A DNA stretch of 34,872 bases. Source: Paracoccaceae bacterium (GTDB lineage: Bacteria; Pseudomonadota; Alphaproteobacteria; Rhodobacterales; Rhodobacteraceae). The notes below the pieces were generated by a model. That model was not told the DNA's origin. It did not search any database and worked only from the letters and a program-made list of their open reading frames with translations. Made by a program: the position numbers and the translations under genes. Where the stretch lies: NCBI GenBank assembly GCA_026419405.1, contig JANZZL010000128.1, positions 1 through 34,872 on the forward strand, written 5' to 3'. Below are positions 1 through 7,648 of the stretch, piece by piece; position 1 is the first letter of the stretch; each line of letters begins with the position of its first letter.

Positions 1-71
1 CCGTCCGCCCGGCCCGACCCGTCTGCCCCTCCACCCGGCCCGGCCCGCCTGCACCGCCCGGCCCCGCCTGA

Positions 72-99
72 CCCGGCCGGCCGGCGGAGGCCGGCCGGG
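72..99. terminator. Perfect GC hairpin, possible terminator
   Basis: Two 11-bp arms (72-82 and 89-99, CCCGGCCGGCC and its exact complement) are separated by a 6-nt loop. No T-run follows on either strand, so this is not a textbook intrinsic terminator. It could end a gene lying to the left of the window. Confidence 0.35.
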
Positions 100-210
100 C
101 GCGCGGTGGCGGCGCTCTGGGCCGCGGCGCACCCCGGGAGCGGCCGGCGCCCGCGCCGGCTTGAGGGCTTTCCGGGCACGCGCGACGGGCCAAGGCCAGC
201 CCCCCGGTGG

Positions 211-262
211 GCCGGCGCGAGGGGCCGGCGCGAGGGGCCGGCGTGGGACGCCGGCGCGAGGG
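211..262. repeat. 13-bp tandem repeat, four copies
   Basis: The unit GCCGGCGCGAGGG occurs at 211-223, 224-236 and 250-262. A diverged copy (GCCGGCGTGGGAC) lies at 237-249. It is in non-coding DNA upstream of yidC, and its function is unknown. Confidence 0.75.
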
Positions 263-457
263 TCGGGTGGGGAAGGCCGCAGGAACGGCCATGGCGACGC
301 TGCGGCGGAACCTGCCGCGGCAATCGGCCGGGGCATCGGGGGGCATCGGAGCGCTCCGGTGCGCCCGCGCGACGGGCCGCCGCAGCCCCGGCGGCAGCTC
401 GCCGCCGCCGCAGCGCCGGAGGGCGGGGCGCGCACCGGCGTGTGACCGCGATTCCCC

Positions 458-486
458 TTGACCTTTCGGCGCCCGGATTGTTGAAC
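458..486 (+). promoter_or_regulatory. Candidate promoter of yidC
   Basis: TTGACC at 458-463 is followed after 17 nt by TTGAAC at 481-486, which would give a leader of about 30 nt before the yidC start at 524. The -35 match is good but the -10 is weak (3 of 6), so this is only a candidate. Confidence 0.35.
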
Positions 487-523
487 CGGCCGGACTTCCG
501 GACAGCGTCAGGGCCTCCGCCGC

Positions 524-2365
524 ATGGACGACCAGAGCAAGAACCTCATCCTCGCCACGGTGCTCAGCTTCCTCGTGATCGTGGTCTGGTACGTGCTGTT
601 CCCGCCGCCGGAGCCGGTTCCCCAGCCCGCCGAACCGGCCGCGCAGACCGCTGCGCCCGCCCCCGGCGCCGACATCGCCGCCGAGGGCGCCCCCGCCGCC
701 GCGCCAGGCGCCGTCCCGGCCGCCGCCGAGACGGCCGCGCCTGCGGCGGACGCCCCCCGCATCCGGATCGACACGCCCAAGCTGTCGGGCAGCATCTCGC
801 TCCTCGGCGGGCGCATCGACGAGCTCGCGCTCAAGGAATACCGCGAGACGATCGAGCCGGGCGCGCCCACGGTGACGCTCCTCAGCCCCGAGACCTCGGG
901 TGGCGCCACCTTCGCCCACTTCGGCTGGGGCCCCGGCGCGGGCTACAGCGGCGCGATGCCCGGCCCCGAGACGCTCTGGCAGCAGACCGGCGGCGGCACC
1001 CTCGCGGTCGGCGCCCCGGTGACGCTCGCCTGGACCAGCCCCGAGGGCCTGCGCTTCACCCGGACGGTCGAGATCGACGCGGACTACATGTTCACCGTCA
1101 CCGACCGCGTGGAGAACGCCGGCGCCGCCCCGGCGAGCCTCTACGCCTTCGGCGTGGTCGAACGCCACGGCCTGCCGCCCGACATGAAGAAGTTCTTCAT
1201 CCTGCACGAGGGGGCGATCCAGGTGGCCGACGGCGTGCTGACCGAGATCGCCTACGACGACATGGCCTCCTCCCCCGTCAGCGCCGAGGAAGGCGGCCCG
1301 GCGCAGGTCACGGCCGTGGCGGGCCGGGGCTGGATCGGGTTCACCGACCACTACTGGCAGACGATCCTGATTCCCTCGACCGACCGGGGCTTCACCGCCG
1401 TCGCCAAGTACTTCCCCGGCGCGGACCTCTACCGCACCGTCGCCCGCCAGCCGGTGGTCGAGCTCGCCCCCGGTGCCGGCGCCGAGGTGGCCACGCGCCT
1501 CTTCGCCGGCCCGAAAGAGTGAGAGACGATCCGCCGCTACCAGAACGATGAGGGGATCCCGCGGTTCCTCGATTCGATCGACTGGGGCTGGTTCTTCTTC
1601 CTGACCAAGCCGATCTTCGCCGCGCTGCACTGGCTCAACGCCCAGATCGGCAACATGGGCCTTGCGATCATCGCGCTGACCTTCATCATCAAGGCCATCG
1701 TCTTCCCGCTGGCGCGCAAGTCCTACGTCTCGATGGCGCGGATGAAGGAGCTCCAGCCCGAGATGGAGAAGATCAAGGAGCGGGCGGGCGACGACCGGAT
1801 GCGGCTCCAGAAGGAGATGATGGAGCTCTACAAGCGGGAGAAGGTGAACCCGGCGGCGGGCTGCCTGCCGATCCTCATCCAGATCCCGATCTTCTTCTCG
1901 CTCTACAAGGTGATCTTCGTCACGATCGAGCTTCGCCACGCGCCGTTCTTCGGCCCGTTCCGCGACCTCTCGGCGCCCGATCCGACCTCGATCATGAACC
2001 TGTTCGGGCTGCTGCCCTTCCCCGCCCCCGAGCCGGGGACCTTCCTCGCGCTGATCTTCCTCGGCATCCTGCCGATCCTGCTCGGCATCTCGATGTGGTT
2101 CCAGCAGAAGCTGAACCCCGCGCCCACCGATCCGACGCAGGCGGCCGTCTTCGCCTGGATGCCATGGATCTTCATGTTCATGCTCGCGCCCTTCGCCTCG
2201 GGCCTGCTGGTCTACTGGATCGCCAACAACGTGATCACCTTCACCCAGCAGTATCTGATCATGTGGAGCCACGGCCACCGGCCCGACCTGTTCGGCAACA
2301 TCCGCAGCAGCTTCAGCCGGAAGAAGGCCGCGCCTCCGGCGACCAAGAAGCCGGGCGGCAAGTGA
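524..2365 (+). CDS. yidC: Membrane protein insertase YidC, interrupted by an in-frame TGA
   Basis: YidC inserts and folds inner-membrane proteins, alone or with SecYEG. The N-terminus (MDDQSKNLILATVLSFLVIV) is the usual alphaproteobacterial start with the first membrane segment. A Pro/Ala-rich linker and the periplasmic domain follow to about residue 332. The C-terminal 60KD_IMP core (from about residue 345) carries the remaining membrane segments and the cytoplasmic helical hairpin (ARMKELQPEMEKIKERAGDD). The frame is open for 613 residues, a normal length, except for TGA at 1520-1522 (codon 333). Homology resumes immediately in the same frame (ETIRRYQNDEGIPRF), so this is a point nonsense change and not a frameshift. 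The next in-frame ATG is 1655, inside the second membrane segment, so restarting there would give a damaged core. Sequence error, strain mutation or readthrough are all possible. The stop overlaps the start of the MOSC gene. Confidence 0.93.
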
Positions 2366-3108
2366 CGGCGCGGCTCGCCCGCATCGTCCGCCACCCGATC
2401 AAGGCCGCGGGGTGGGAGGAGATCGGCGCCGCCGCGCTCGAGACCGGCCGCGCCCTGCCCTTCGACCGGGTCTGGGCCGTGGCGACCGAGGGCGCGCGGC
2501 TCGAGGGCGGCTGGGGGCCGAAGCAGAACTTCCTGCGCGGCGTCGCCGCGCCCGCCCTGATGGCCGTGCGCTGCCGGCTCGACGAGGCGTCGCGCCGGGT
2601 GACACTGGCCCACCCCGAGGCCGGCGAGATCGCCGGCCGGCCGGACGAGCCTGCCGAGGCCGCGGCGCTGGTGCACTGGCTGCGCCCGCTCTGGCCGGAG
2701 AACCGCCCGGCGCCCGCGGCGATCCTGCGCGCGGGCGACCAGCCCTTCTCGGATGTCCCCTCTCCCTTCGTCGCGGTGCTGAACCTCGCGTCGAACCGGG
2801 CGCTCGGCGCGCGCATGGGGCGCGAGCTCTCGATCCACCGCTGGCGCGGCAACCTCTGGCTCGACGGCCTGGCCCCCTGGGAGGAATTCGACCTCGTCGG
2901 CCGCACCATCCGCATCGGTGCGGCCGAACTCAGCGTCGAGGCGCGGATCACCCGCTGCCGGGCGACCGGGGCGAACCCCGAGACCGGCCGGCAGGATGCC
3001 GACACGCTCGGCGCCCTGGCCGAGGGCTACGGCCACGAGGACATGGGCGTCTACGCCACCGTCACGACGGGGGGGCGGGTGGCCATCGGCGACGAGGTGG
3101 TCTTGTGA
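2362..3108 (+). CDS. MOSC domain-containing protein
   Basis: This is a 248-residue protein that starts with GTG, its frame overlapping the yidC stop (GTGA). The N-terminus (LARIVRHPIKAAGWEE) and the C-terminal block (WRGNLWLDGLAPWEEFDLVG, ITRCRATGANPETG, then DMGVYA) are those of MOSC-domain proteins, which are related to molybdenum cofactor sulfurase. The Cys in RITRCRATG matches the conserved cysteine of the family. MOSC proteins carry or transfer sulfur, or handle N-hydroxylated substrates through molybdenum cofactor, but the exact substrate cannot be read from the sequence. It is probably cotranscribed and translationally coupled with yidC and engB, since both junctions are 4-bp overlaps. 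A downstream start is possible but would lose the conserved N-terminus. Confidence 0.85.
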   Translation: MTARLARIVRHPIKAAGWEEIGAAALETGRALPFDRVWAVATEGARLEGGWGPKQNFLRGVAAPALMAVRCRLDEASRRVTLAHPEAGEIAGRPDEPAEAAALVHWLRPLWPENRPAPAAILRAGDQPFSDVPSPFVAVLNLASNRALGARMGRELSIHRWRGNLWLDGLAPWEEFDLVGRTIRIGAAELSVEARITRCRATGANPETGRQDADTLGALAEGYGHEDMGVYATVTTGGRVAIGDEVVL

Positions 3109-3755
3109 CCCTGGCCTTCCCCCTCGCCCCCGAGCCCGAGGCGGAGGCGCGCGAGGCCGGCCGGCGCCTCTTCGCCCGGGGCGCGGAGTTCCTGAGGGGC
3201 GTCGCGGCGATGGAGGCGCTGCCGCCCCCCGACCGGCCCGAGGTCTGCTTGGCCGGGCGCTCCAACGTGGGCAAGTCGTCGCTCGTCAACGCGCTCACCG
3301 GCCGCAGGAACCTCGCACGGGCGTCGAACACGCCCGGACGGACGCAGGAGATCAACTACTTCACCCTGGGCGAGAGGCTCTATCTCGTCGATCTTCCCGG
3401 CTACGGCTTCGCCGAGGCACCGCCTGCGCTGGTGGCACGCTGGCAGCGCCTGCTCAGGGCCTATCTCGCGGGGCGGGCGACGCTGCGCCGGGCCTTCGTC
3501 CTGATCGACGCCCGGCACGGCATCAAGGCGGTCGACGAGGAGATCCTGACCCTGCTCGACCGCTCCGCGGTCGCCTTCCAGGCGGTGCTGACCAAGGCCG
3601 ACAAGGTGAAGGCCGCCGACCGGGAGAAGGTCCTGGCCCAGGTGCGGGGCGCGCTGGCCAGGCACCCCGCCGCCTTCCCGGAGATCGTTCTCACCTCGTC
3701 CGAGACGGGCGAGGGCATCGAGACGCTGCGGGCGATCATCGCCGCGCTCGCGTGA
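3105..3755 (+). CDS. engB: Ribosome biogenesis GTP-binding protein EngB (YihA/YsxC)
   Basis: EngB is a TrmE-Era-Obg-class GTPase needed for assembly of the large ribosomal subunit and, in some bacteria, for cell division. The protein has 216 residues. G1 is GRSNVGKS (residues 51-58), G2 lies in NTPGRTQEINYF, G3 is DLPGYG, G4 is TKADK and G5 lies in LTSSETGEG, all in order and intact. The GTG start overlaps the stop of the MOSC gene by 4 bp. No better ATG exists upstream, and the next ATG (residue 36) would remove the N-terminal helix that precedes the G domain. The length is usual for the family. It is the last gene of a coupled yidC-MOSC-engB unit. Confidence 0.95.
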   Translation: MTLAFPLAPEPEAEAREAGRRLFARGAEFLRGVAAMEALPPPDRPEVCLAGRSNVGKSSLVNALTGRRNLARASNTPGRTQEINYFTLGERLYLVDLPGYGFAEAPPALVARWQRLLRAYLAGRATLRRAFVLIDARHGIKAVDEEILTLLDRSAVAFQAVLTKADKVKAADREKVLAQVRGALARHPAAFPEIVLTSSETGEGIETLRAIIAALA

Positions 3756-3761
3756 GCCGCC

Positions 3762-4496
3762 TCAGACGTGCTGGCCGGCGTTCACCTCGATCTCGGCGCC
3801 GGTGACGTAGCTCGACTGGTCCGAACAGAGGAACCAGATCACGTCCGCCACCTCCGACGGCTGGCCGAGCCGCCGGAGCGGCAGGCTCTCGACGATCTTC
3901 TCGGTTCCGGGCGAAAGGATCGAGGTCTCGACCTCGCCCGGCGCGATGGCATTGACGCGCACCCCCATCGGCCCGAAGTCGTGCGCCATCTCGCGCGTGA
4001 GCGCCGCCAGCGCCGCCTTGGAGGTGGCATAGGCCGCGCCCGCGAAGGGGTGCACCCGGCTTCCGGCGATCGAGGTCACGTTCACCACCGCCCCCTTCGC
4101 CGCGGCAAGCTCGTCCTTCAGCCCGCGCGCCAGCACCACGGGGGCGAAGAAGTTCACGTGGAACACGTGCCCCCAGGTCCTGAGGTCGGTGTCGAGCGTG
4201 CTGAGCCGGCTGCCCCCCGGCCCCTTGGGCGAGATCCCGGCGTTGTTGACCAGCGCGTGGAGCCTGCCGTCGAGCTTGCTGCGGATCGTCTCGATCGCCG
4301 CGATCGTCTGCTCGGGGTCCGCGAGGTCCACCTGGATGTGGTTCTCCTCACCCCCCGGCCAGGGGCACCGCGGGTCGAACGGCTGGCGCGAACAGGTCAG
4401 CACGCGCCATCCGCCGGCCGAGAACCGCTTGACGGTCGCATGACCGATCCCCCGGCTCGCACCCGTCAGCAGCAGCGTGCGCTGTTCGCCTGACAT
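3762..4496 (-). CDS. SDR family NAD(P)-dependent oxidoreductase
   Basis: This is a classical short-chain dehydrogenase/reductase of 244 residues. The nucleotide-binding motif TGASRGIG is at residues 11-18, NNAG at 84-87, and the catalytic Ser142, Tyr156 and Lys160 (YATSK) are all present. Near the C-terminus a PGEVET-type segment and SSYVTGAEIEVNAG complete the Rossmann fold. The substrate is unknown. The start was placed at the second of two adjacent ATGs (4496) because GGAGG lies 7 nt before it; the first ATG (4499) would add one residue. The gene runs against its neighbours engB and argB and ends only 6 bp from the engB stop, so the two are convergent. Confidence 0.9.
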   Translation of the reverse strand: MSGEQRTLLLTGASRGIGHATVKRFSAGGWRVLTCSRQPFDPRCPWPGGEENHIQVDLADPEQTIAAIETIRSKLDGRLHALVNNAGISPKGPGGSRLSTLDTDLRTWGHVFHVNFFAPVVLARGLKDELAAAKGAVVNVTSIAGSRVHPFAGAAYATSKAALAALTREMAHDFGPMGVRVNAIAPGEVETSILSPGTEKIVESLPLRRLGQPSEVADVIWFLCSDQSSYVTGAEIEVNAGQHV

Positions 4497-4628
4497 CATC
4501 CGTCCTCCGCGGGGCCAACCTAGCGGTCCTGCCGGATTCGGCAATCCGCCGCATCGGTGTCCGACCGGGCTTGAGGCGCGCGCCCCCCTGCCCTAACAGG
4601 AAGCGCCGACCCCCCGGGGAGCCAGAGG

Positions 4629-5522
4629 ATGAAGACGCAGACCATGAACCGCGACTGGATCGCCACCGCCCGCACGCTCTCCGAGGCCCTGCCCTATCTC
4701 CAGCGCTACTCGGGGGCCGTGGTCGTGGTGAAGTTCGGCGGCAACGCCATGGGCGACGAGAAGGCCATGGCGAGCTTCGCGCAGGACATCGTGCTGATGC
4801 GCCAGGTCGGCGTGAACCCGGTCGTGGTCCACGGCGGCGGGCCGATGATCAACGAGATGCTGGAGAAGCTCGGCATCCGTTCGGAGTTCGTCCGCGGCAA
4901 GCGGGTGACCGACAAGGCGACCGTCGAGGTCGTGGAGATGATCCTCTCGGGCCTCGTCAACAAGCGCATCGTGCAGGCGATCAACGATGCCGGCGGCCGG
5001 GCCGTGGGCCTCTCCGGCAAGGACGACGACATGATCGTCTGCGAACCCGACGACCCGGAACTCGGCTATGTCGGCCGTCCGGTCGAGCTCAACGTGCAGG
5101 TGCTGCGCGACCTCTTCTCGGCCGGCATCATCCCGGTGGTCGCCCCGGTGGCGACCGGCAGGGCCGAGAACGAGACCTTCAACGTCAACGGCGATACCGC
5201 CGCGGGCGCCATCGCCGCGGCGCTGAAGGCCGACCGGCTCCTGCTGCTCACCGACGTCCCCGGCGTGCGGAACGCCGAAGGCGAGGTGGTGACCCAGCTC
5301 TCCCCCGACGAGGTGCGCGCCATGATCGCCGACGGCACGATCTCGGGCGGCATGATCCCCAAGGTCGAGACCGCGCTTGCCGCGGTCGAGGGCGGGGTGC
5401 GCGCGGCGGTGATCCTCGACGGGCGGGCGCCCAATGCCTGCCTGCTCGAACTCTTCACCGACCACGGCGCGGGCTCCATCATCCGCTCGACCGAACCGCG
5501 CGTGAAGCCCCGGCGTGGCTGA
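4629..5522 (+). CDS. argB: Acetylglutamate kinase
   Basis: ArgB phosphorylates N-acetyl-L-glutamate, the second step of arginine biosynthesis in the cytoplasm. The protein has 297 residues, a normal length. The amino-acid kinase motifs are clear: KFGGNAMGD near residue 36, [12 protein letters not shown], the substrate segment [21 protein letters not shown] and the nucleotide-binding [12 protein letters not shown]. The N-terminal helix ahead of the kinase fold ([18 protein letters not shown]) is the type found in hexameric, arginine-inhibited enzymes, so feedback control by arginine is likely by inference. GGGGAG lies 7 nt before the chosen ATG; the ATG at 4644 is an alternative. A hairpin follows the stop. 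Confidence 0.96.
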   Translation: MKTQTMNRDWIATARTLSEALPYLQRYSGAVVVVKFGGNAMGDEKAMASFAQDIVLMRQVGVNPVVVHGGGPMINEMLEKLGIRSEFVRGKRVTDKATVEVVEMILSGLVNKRIVQAINDAGGRAVGLSGKDDDMIVCEPDDPELGYVGRPVELNVQVLRDLFSAGIIPVVAPVATGRAENETFNVNGDTAAGAIAAALKADRLLLLTDVPGVRNAEGEVVTQLSPDEVRAMIADGTISGGMIPKVETALAAVEGGVRAAVILDGRAPNACLLELFTDHGAGSIIRSTEPRVKPRRG

Positions 5523-5538
5523 TCCCCGTCACCCTGTG

Positions 5539-5581
5539 CCAAATACTCCCGCCGGAGGCGCGCCGCGCGCCAGCGCGGCGC
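5539..5581. repeat. Extragenic element with hairpin downstream of argB
   Basis: The segment CCAAATACTCCCGCCGGAGG, read on the minus strand as a CTCCGGCGGGAGTATTTGG-type sequence, resembles a short extragenic element that I recall as common after genes in Rhodobacteraceae. It runs into a perfect 9-bp hairpin (5560-5568 with 5573-5581, loop GCCA). It may act as an RNA 3' end for argB. Only one copy was noticed in this window, so the repetitive nature rests on memory. Confidence 0.4.
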
Positions 5582-5648
5582 CCGGCCCAACGGGAGGAGC
5601 GATCCCGGCCGCGGGATCGCGACGACGGGCGGGAGGGCAACCGCCGCG

Positions 5649-6314
5649 ATGAGCGCGCCGGATCTCGCCGCGATCGGGCACCGGCTCCGCGCCGAGGGGC
5701 TCGCCATCCTGGGCGGCTTCCATCCCGAGCCGGGCGAGCCGGACCTGCCCCCCGGCAGCGCGACGCTCCTGCTCCTCGGCCCGCACGAACCGGGGTTCTG
5801 GGCGCGGTTCACGGCCGGGGCGGAGTGGCGCGACGGCCGGCCCGACCCGCTCGACCGCTGGTCGCGCCGGGTGATCGGGCGCATCGCCTGCGACCTCGGG
5901 GCGAAGGCGCTCTTCCCCTTCACCGGCCCGCCCTGGCTGCCGTTCCTGTCCTGGGCCCAGCGGTCGGGCCGCGCCTGGCCCTCGCCGGTGCGCCTCTTGG
6001 TCCACGACCGCGCCGGTCTGATGGTCAGCTTCCGCGGCGCGCTGGCGCTGAAGGAAAGGCTCGACCTGCCGCCCCCGCCCGCCGCACCGCCCTGTGCCAC
6101 CTGCGCCGGCCAGCCCTGCCGCAGCGCCTGCCCGGCCGGGGCGCTGACGGATGCGGGCTACGACGTGCCCGCCTGCCATGCGTTCCTCGACACGCCCGCG
6201 GGCGCCGGCTGCATGGGCCTCGGCTGCGCCGTGCGCCGCGCTTGCCCGGTGTCGCAGGCCTATGGCAGGCTGCCCGAGCAGTCCGCCTACCACATGAGGC
6301 GCTTCCACCCGTGA
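5649..6314 (+). CDS. Ferredoxin-like protein with two Cys4 clusters
   Basis: This 221-residue soluble protein has a C-terminal pair of cysteine sets suited to two [4Fe-4S] clusters. Cys149, 152, 157 and 161 form a C-x2-C-x4-C-x3-C-P motif; Cys176, 188, 193 and 199 form the second set, also ending in Cys-Pro. The arrangement resembles the C-terminal ferredoxin module of epoxyqueuosine reductase QueG, but the QueG N-terminal cobalamin-binding part is missing. The N-terminal 140 residues (FWARFTAGAEWRDG, DPLDRWSRRVI, LFPFTGPPWLPFL) look like a conserved fused domain of unknown function. An electron-transfer role is inferred. Its stop overlaps the GTG start of the next gene by 4 bp, so the two are probably coupled. 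Confidence 0.8.
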   Translation: MSAPDLAAIGHRLRAEGLAILGGFHPEPGEPDLPPGSATLLLLGPHEPGFWARFTAGAEWRDGRPDPLDRWSRRVIGRIACDLGAKALFPFTGPPWLPFLSWAQRSGRAWPSPVRLLVHDRAGLMVSFRGALALKERLDLPPPPAAPPCATCAGQPCRSACPAGALTDAGYDVPACHAFLDTPAGAGCMGLGCAVRRACPVSQAYGRLPEQSAYHMRRFHP

Positions 6315-6835
6315 GCATTCCCGAAGGCCACCGCCGCCTGATCCTGACCCGGCATGCGAAGTCGAGCTGGGACAGGCCCGGTCTCGATGACCGCGAACGG
6401 CCGCTCAACGGGCGCGGCCGCAGGGCGGCGCGCGAACTCGGCCGCTGGCTCGCCTCGCGGGGATACCTCCCCGACGAGGTGCTCTCCTCGGATTCCCGCC
6501 GCACGCGCGAGACCTGGGCCGGCGTGGCCGAGGGCCTGCCCGACCCGCCCGAACCCCGCTGGATGCCCGGGCTCTACCACGCCGATCCGGCGACGCTGCT
6601 CGCCGCGCTTGGAAAGGCCAAGGGCCGCACGGTGATGATGGTGGGTCACAACCCCGGTATCGGCGAATTCGCCGCGATGCTCCCCGCGCGGCCGCCCGCC
6701 GATCCCGACTTCGCCCGCTACCCGACGGCGGCGACGCTGGTGGTCGATTTCGCCATCGACGACTGGGCGGCGCTCGAACCCGGCCGCGGCTCGGTGCGCG
6801 ACTTCTTCACGCCCTCCGACCGCGGCGGCGGCTGA
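6311..6835 (+). CDS. SixA-type histidine phosphatase
   Basis: This protein of 174 residues belongs to the histidine phosphatase (phosphoglycerate-mutase-like) superfamily. The catalytic RHAK motif is at residues 14-17 (LTRHAKSSW), followed by ERPLNGRG, the SDSRRTRETW block and a second catalytic His in VGHNPG. Size and motif spacing match the short SixA branch, whose E. coli member removes phosphate from phosphohistidine proteins. The substrate here is unknown. The GTG start overlaps the stop of the ferredoxin-like gene (GTGA). It ends 10 bp from the convergent bztD gene. Confidence 0.87.
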   Translation: MSIPEGHRRLILTRHAKSSWDRPGLDDRERPLNGRGRRAARELGRWLASRGYLPDEVLSSDSRRTRETWAGVAEGLPDPPEPRWMPGLYHADPATLLAALGKAKGRTVMMVGHNPGIGEFAAMLPARPPADPDFARYPTAATLVVDFAIDDWAALEPGRGSVRDFFTPSDRGGG

Positions 6836-6845
6836 GCTGCGCCGC

Positions 6846-7637
6846 TCAGTGCCCGAGGATCTGGCTCAGGAACAGCTTCGTCCGCTCGCTCTTCGGGTTC
6901 GAGAAGAACTCCTTCGGCTCGTTCTGCTCCACGATCTGGCCCTGGTCCATGAAGATCACCCGGTTCGCCACGGCCTGGGCGAAGCCCATCTCGTGCGTCA
7001 CGACCAGCATGGTCATCCCCTCCTCGGCCAGCTCGATCATGGTGTCGAGCACCTCCTTGATCATCTCGGGGTCGAGCGCCGAGGTGGGCTCGTCGAACAG
7101 CATGATGCGCGGCCGCATGCACAGCGACCGCGCGATCGCCACCCGCTGCTGCTGCCCGCCCGAGAGCTGGCCGGGATACTTGTGCGCCTGTTCGGGGATC
7201 TTCACCTTGCGCAGGAAGTGCATCGCCGTCTCCTCGGCCTCCTTCCGCGGGATCTTGCGCACCCAGATCGGCGCCAGCGTGCAGTTCTCGAGGATCGTCA
7301 GATGCGGGAAGAGGTTGAAGTGCTGGAACACCATCCCGACCTCGGAACGGATCTTGTCGATGTTCTTGAGGTCGGACGACAGCACCGTGCCGTCGACGAC
7401 GATCCGGCCCTTCTGGTGCTCCTCGAGCGCGTTGATGCAGCGGATCAGGGTGGACTTGCCCGAGCCCGAGGGGCCGCAGATCACGATGCGCTCGCCACGG
7501 TAGACGGTCAGGTCGATGTCGCGCAGGACGTGGAACTGGCCGTACCACTTGTTCATCTTCTCGATCTGGATCGCCACCTCGTTCGAGACCTGCATGTGGC
7601 TCCGGTCGATCTTGCGGTCGATGACGGCGTCGGACAT
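6846..7637 (-). CDS. bztD: Amino acid ABC transporter ATP-binding protein
   Basis: This is the ATPase subunit of a polar amino-acid importer. It has 263 residues with Walker [11 protein letters not shown]-loop in [15 protein letters not shown], signature LSGGQQQR, Walker [14 protein letters not shown] and the switch His in VVTHEMGF. It closely fits AapP/BztD of alphaproteobacteria (GlnQ-like). The ATG at 7637 was chosen because GAGGAGG lies 6 nt upstream; ATGs at 7595 and 7556 are internal. It follows bztC by 11 bp and is the last gene of the operon. In Rhodobacter capsulatus the BztABCD system takes up glutamate, glutamine, aspartate and asparagine; the same substrates are inferred here. Confidence 0.93.
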   Translation of the reverse strand: MSDAVIDRKIDRSHMQVSNEVAIQIEKMNKWYGQFHVLRDIDLTVYRGERIVICGPSGSGKSTLIRCINALEEHQKGRIVVDGTVLSSDLKNIDKIRSEVGMVFQHFNLFPHLTILENCTLAPIWVRKIPRKEAEETAMHFLRKVKIPEQAHKYPGQLSGGQQQRVAIARSLCMRPRIMLFDEPTSALDPEMIKEVLDTMIELAEEGMTMLVVTHEMGFAQAVANRVIFMDQGQIVEQNEPKEFFSNPKSERTKLFLSQILGH

Positions 7638-7648
7638 CGGGCCCCTCC

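Larger units (their letters stand above)
1..523. other. GC-rich gene-free stretch upstream of yidC
   Basis: No convincing gene is seen on either strand. The open frames here are Arg/Pro/Gly-rich translations of very GC-rich DNA and resemble no protein family. The stretch holds a perfect hairpin (72-99), a 13-bp tandem repeat (211-262) and a promoter-like element (458-486). In related bacteria rnpA, rpmH or yidD often precede yidC, but none of them is visible here. Confidence 0.6.

Noticed and set aside
211-262. CRISPR array
   Set aside because: The 13-bp units are directly adjacent with no spacers, so this is a simple tandem repeat.
1520-1522. Selenocysteine or reassigned TGA in yidC
   Set aside because: YidC has no selenocysteine position, no SECIS-like structure was recognised after the codon, and TGA ends many other genes in the window.
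106-1551. 481-codon plus-strand frame overlapping the start of yidC
   Set aside because: The product is Arg/Pro/Gly-rich without family resemblance and overlaps the clear yidC frame; long open frames are expected by chance at this GC content.
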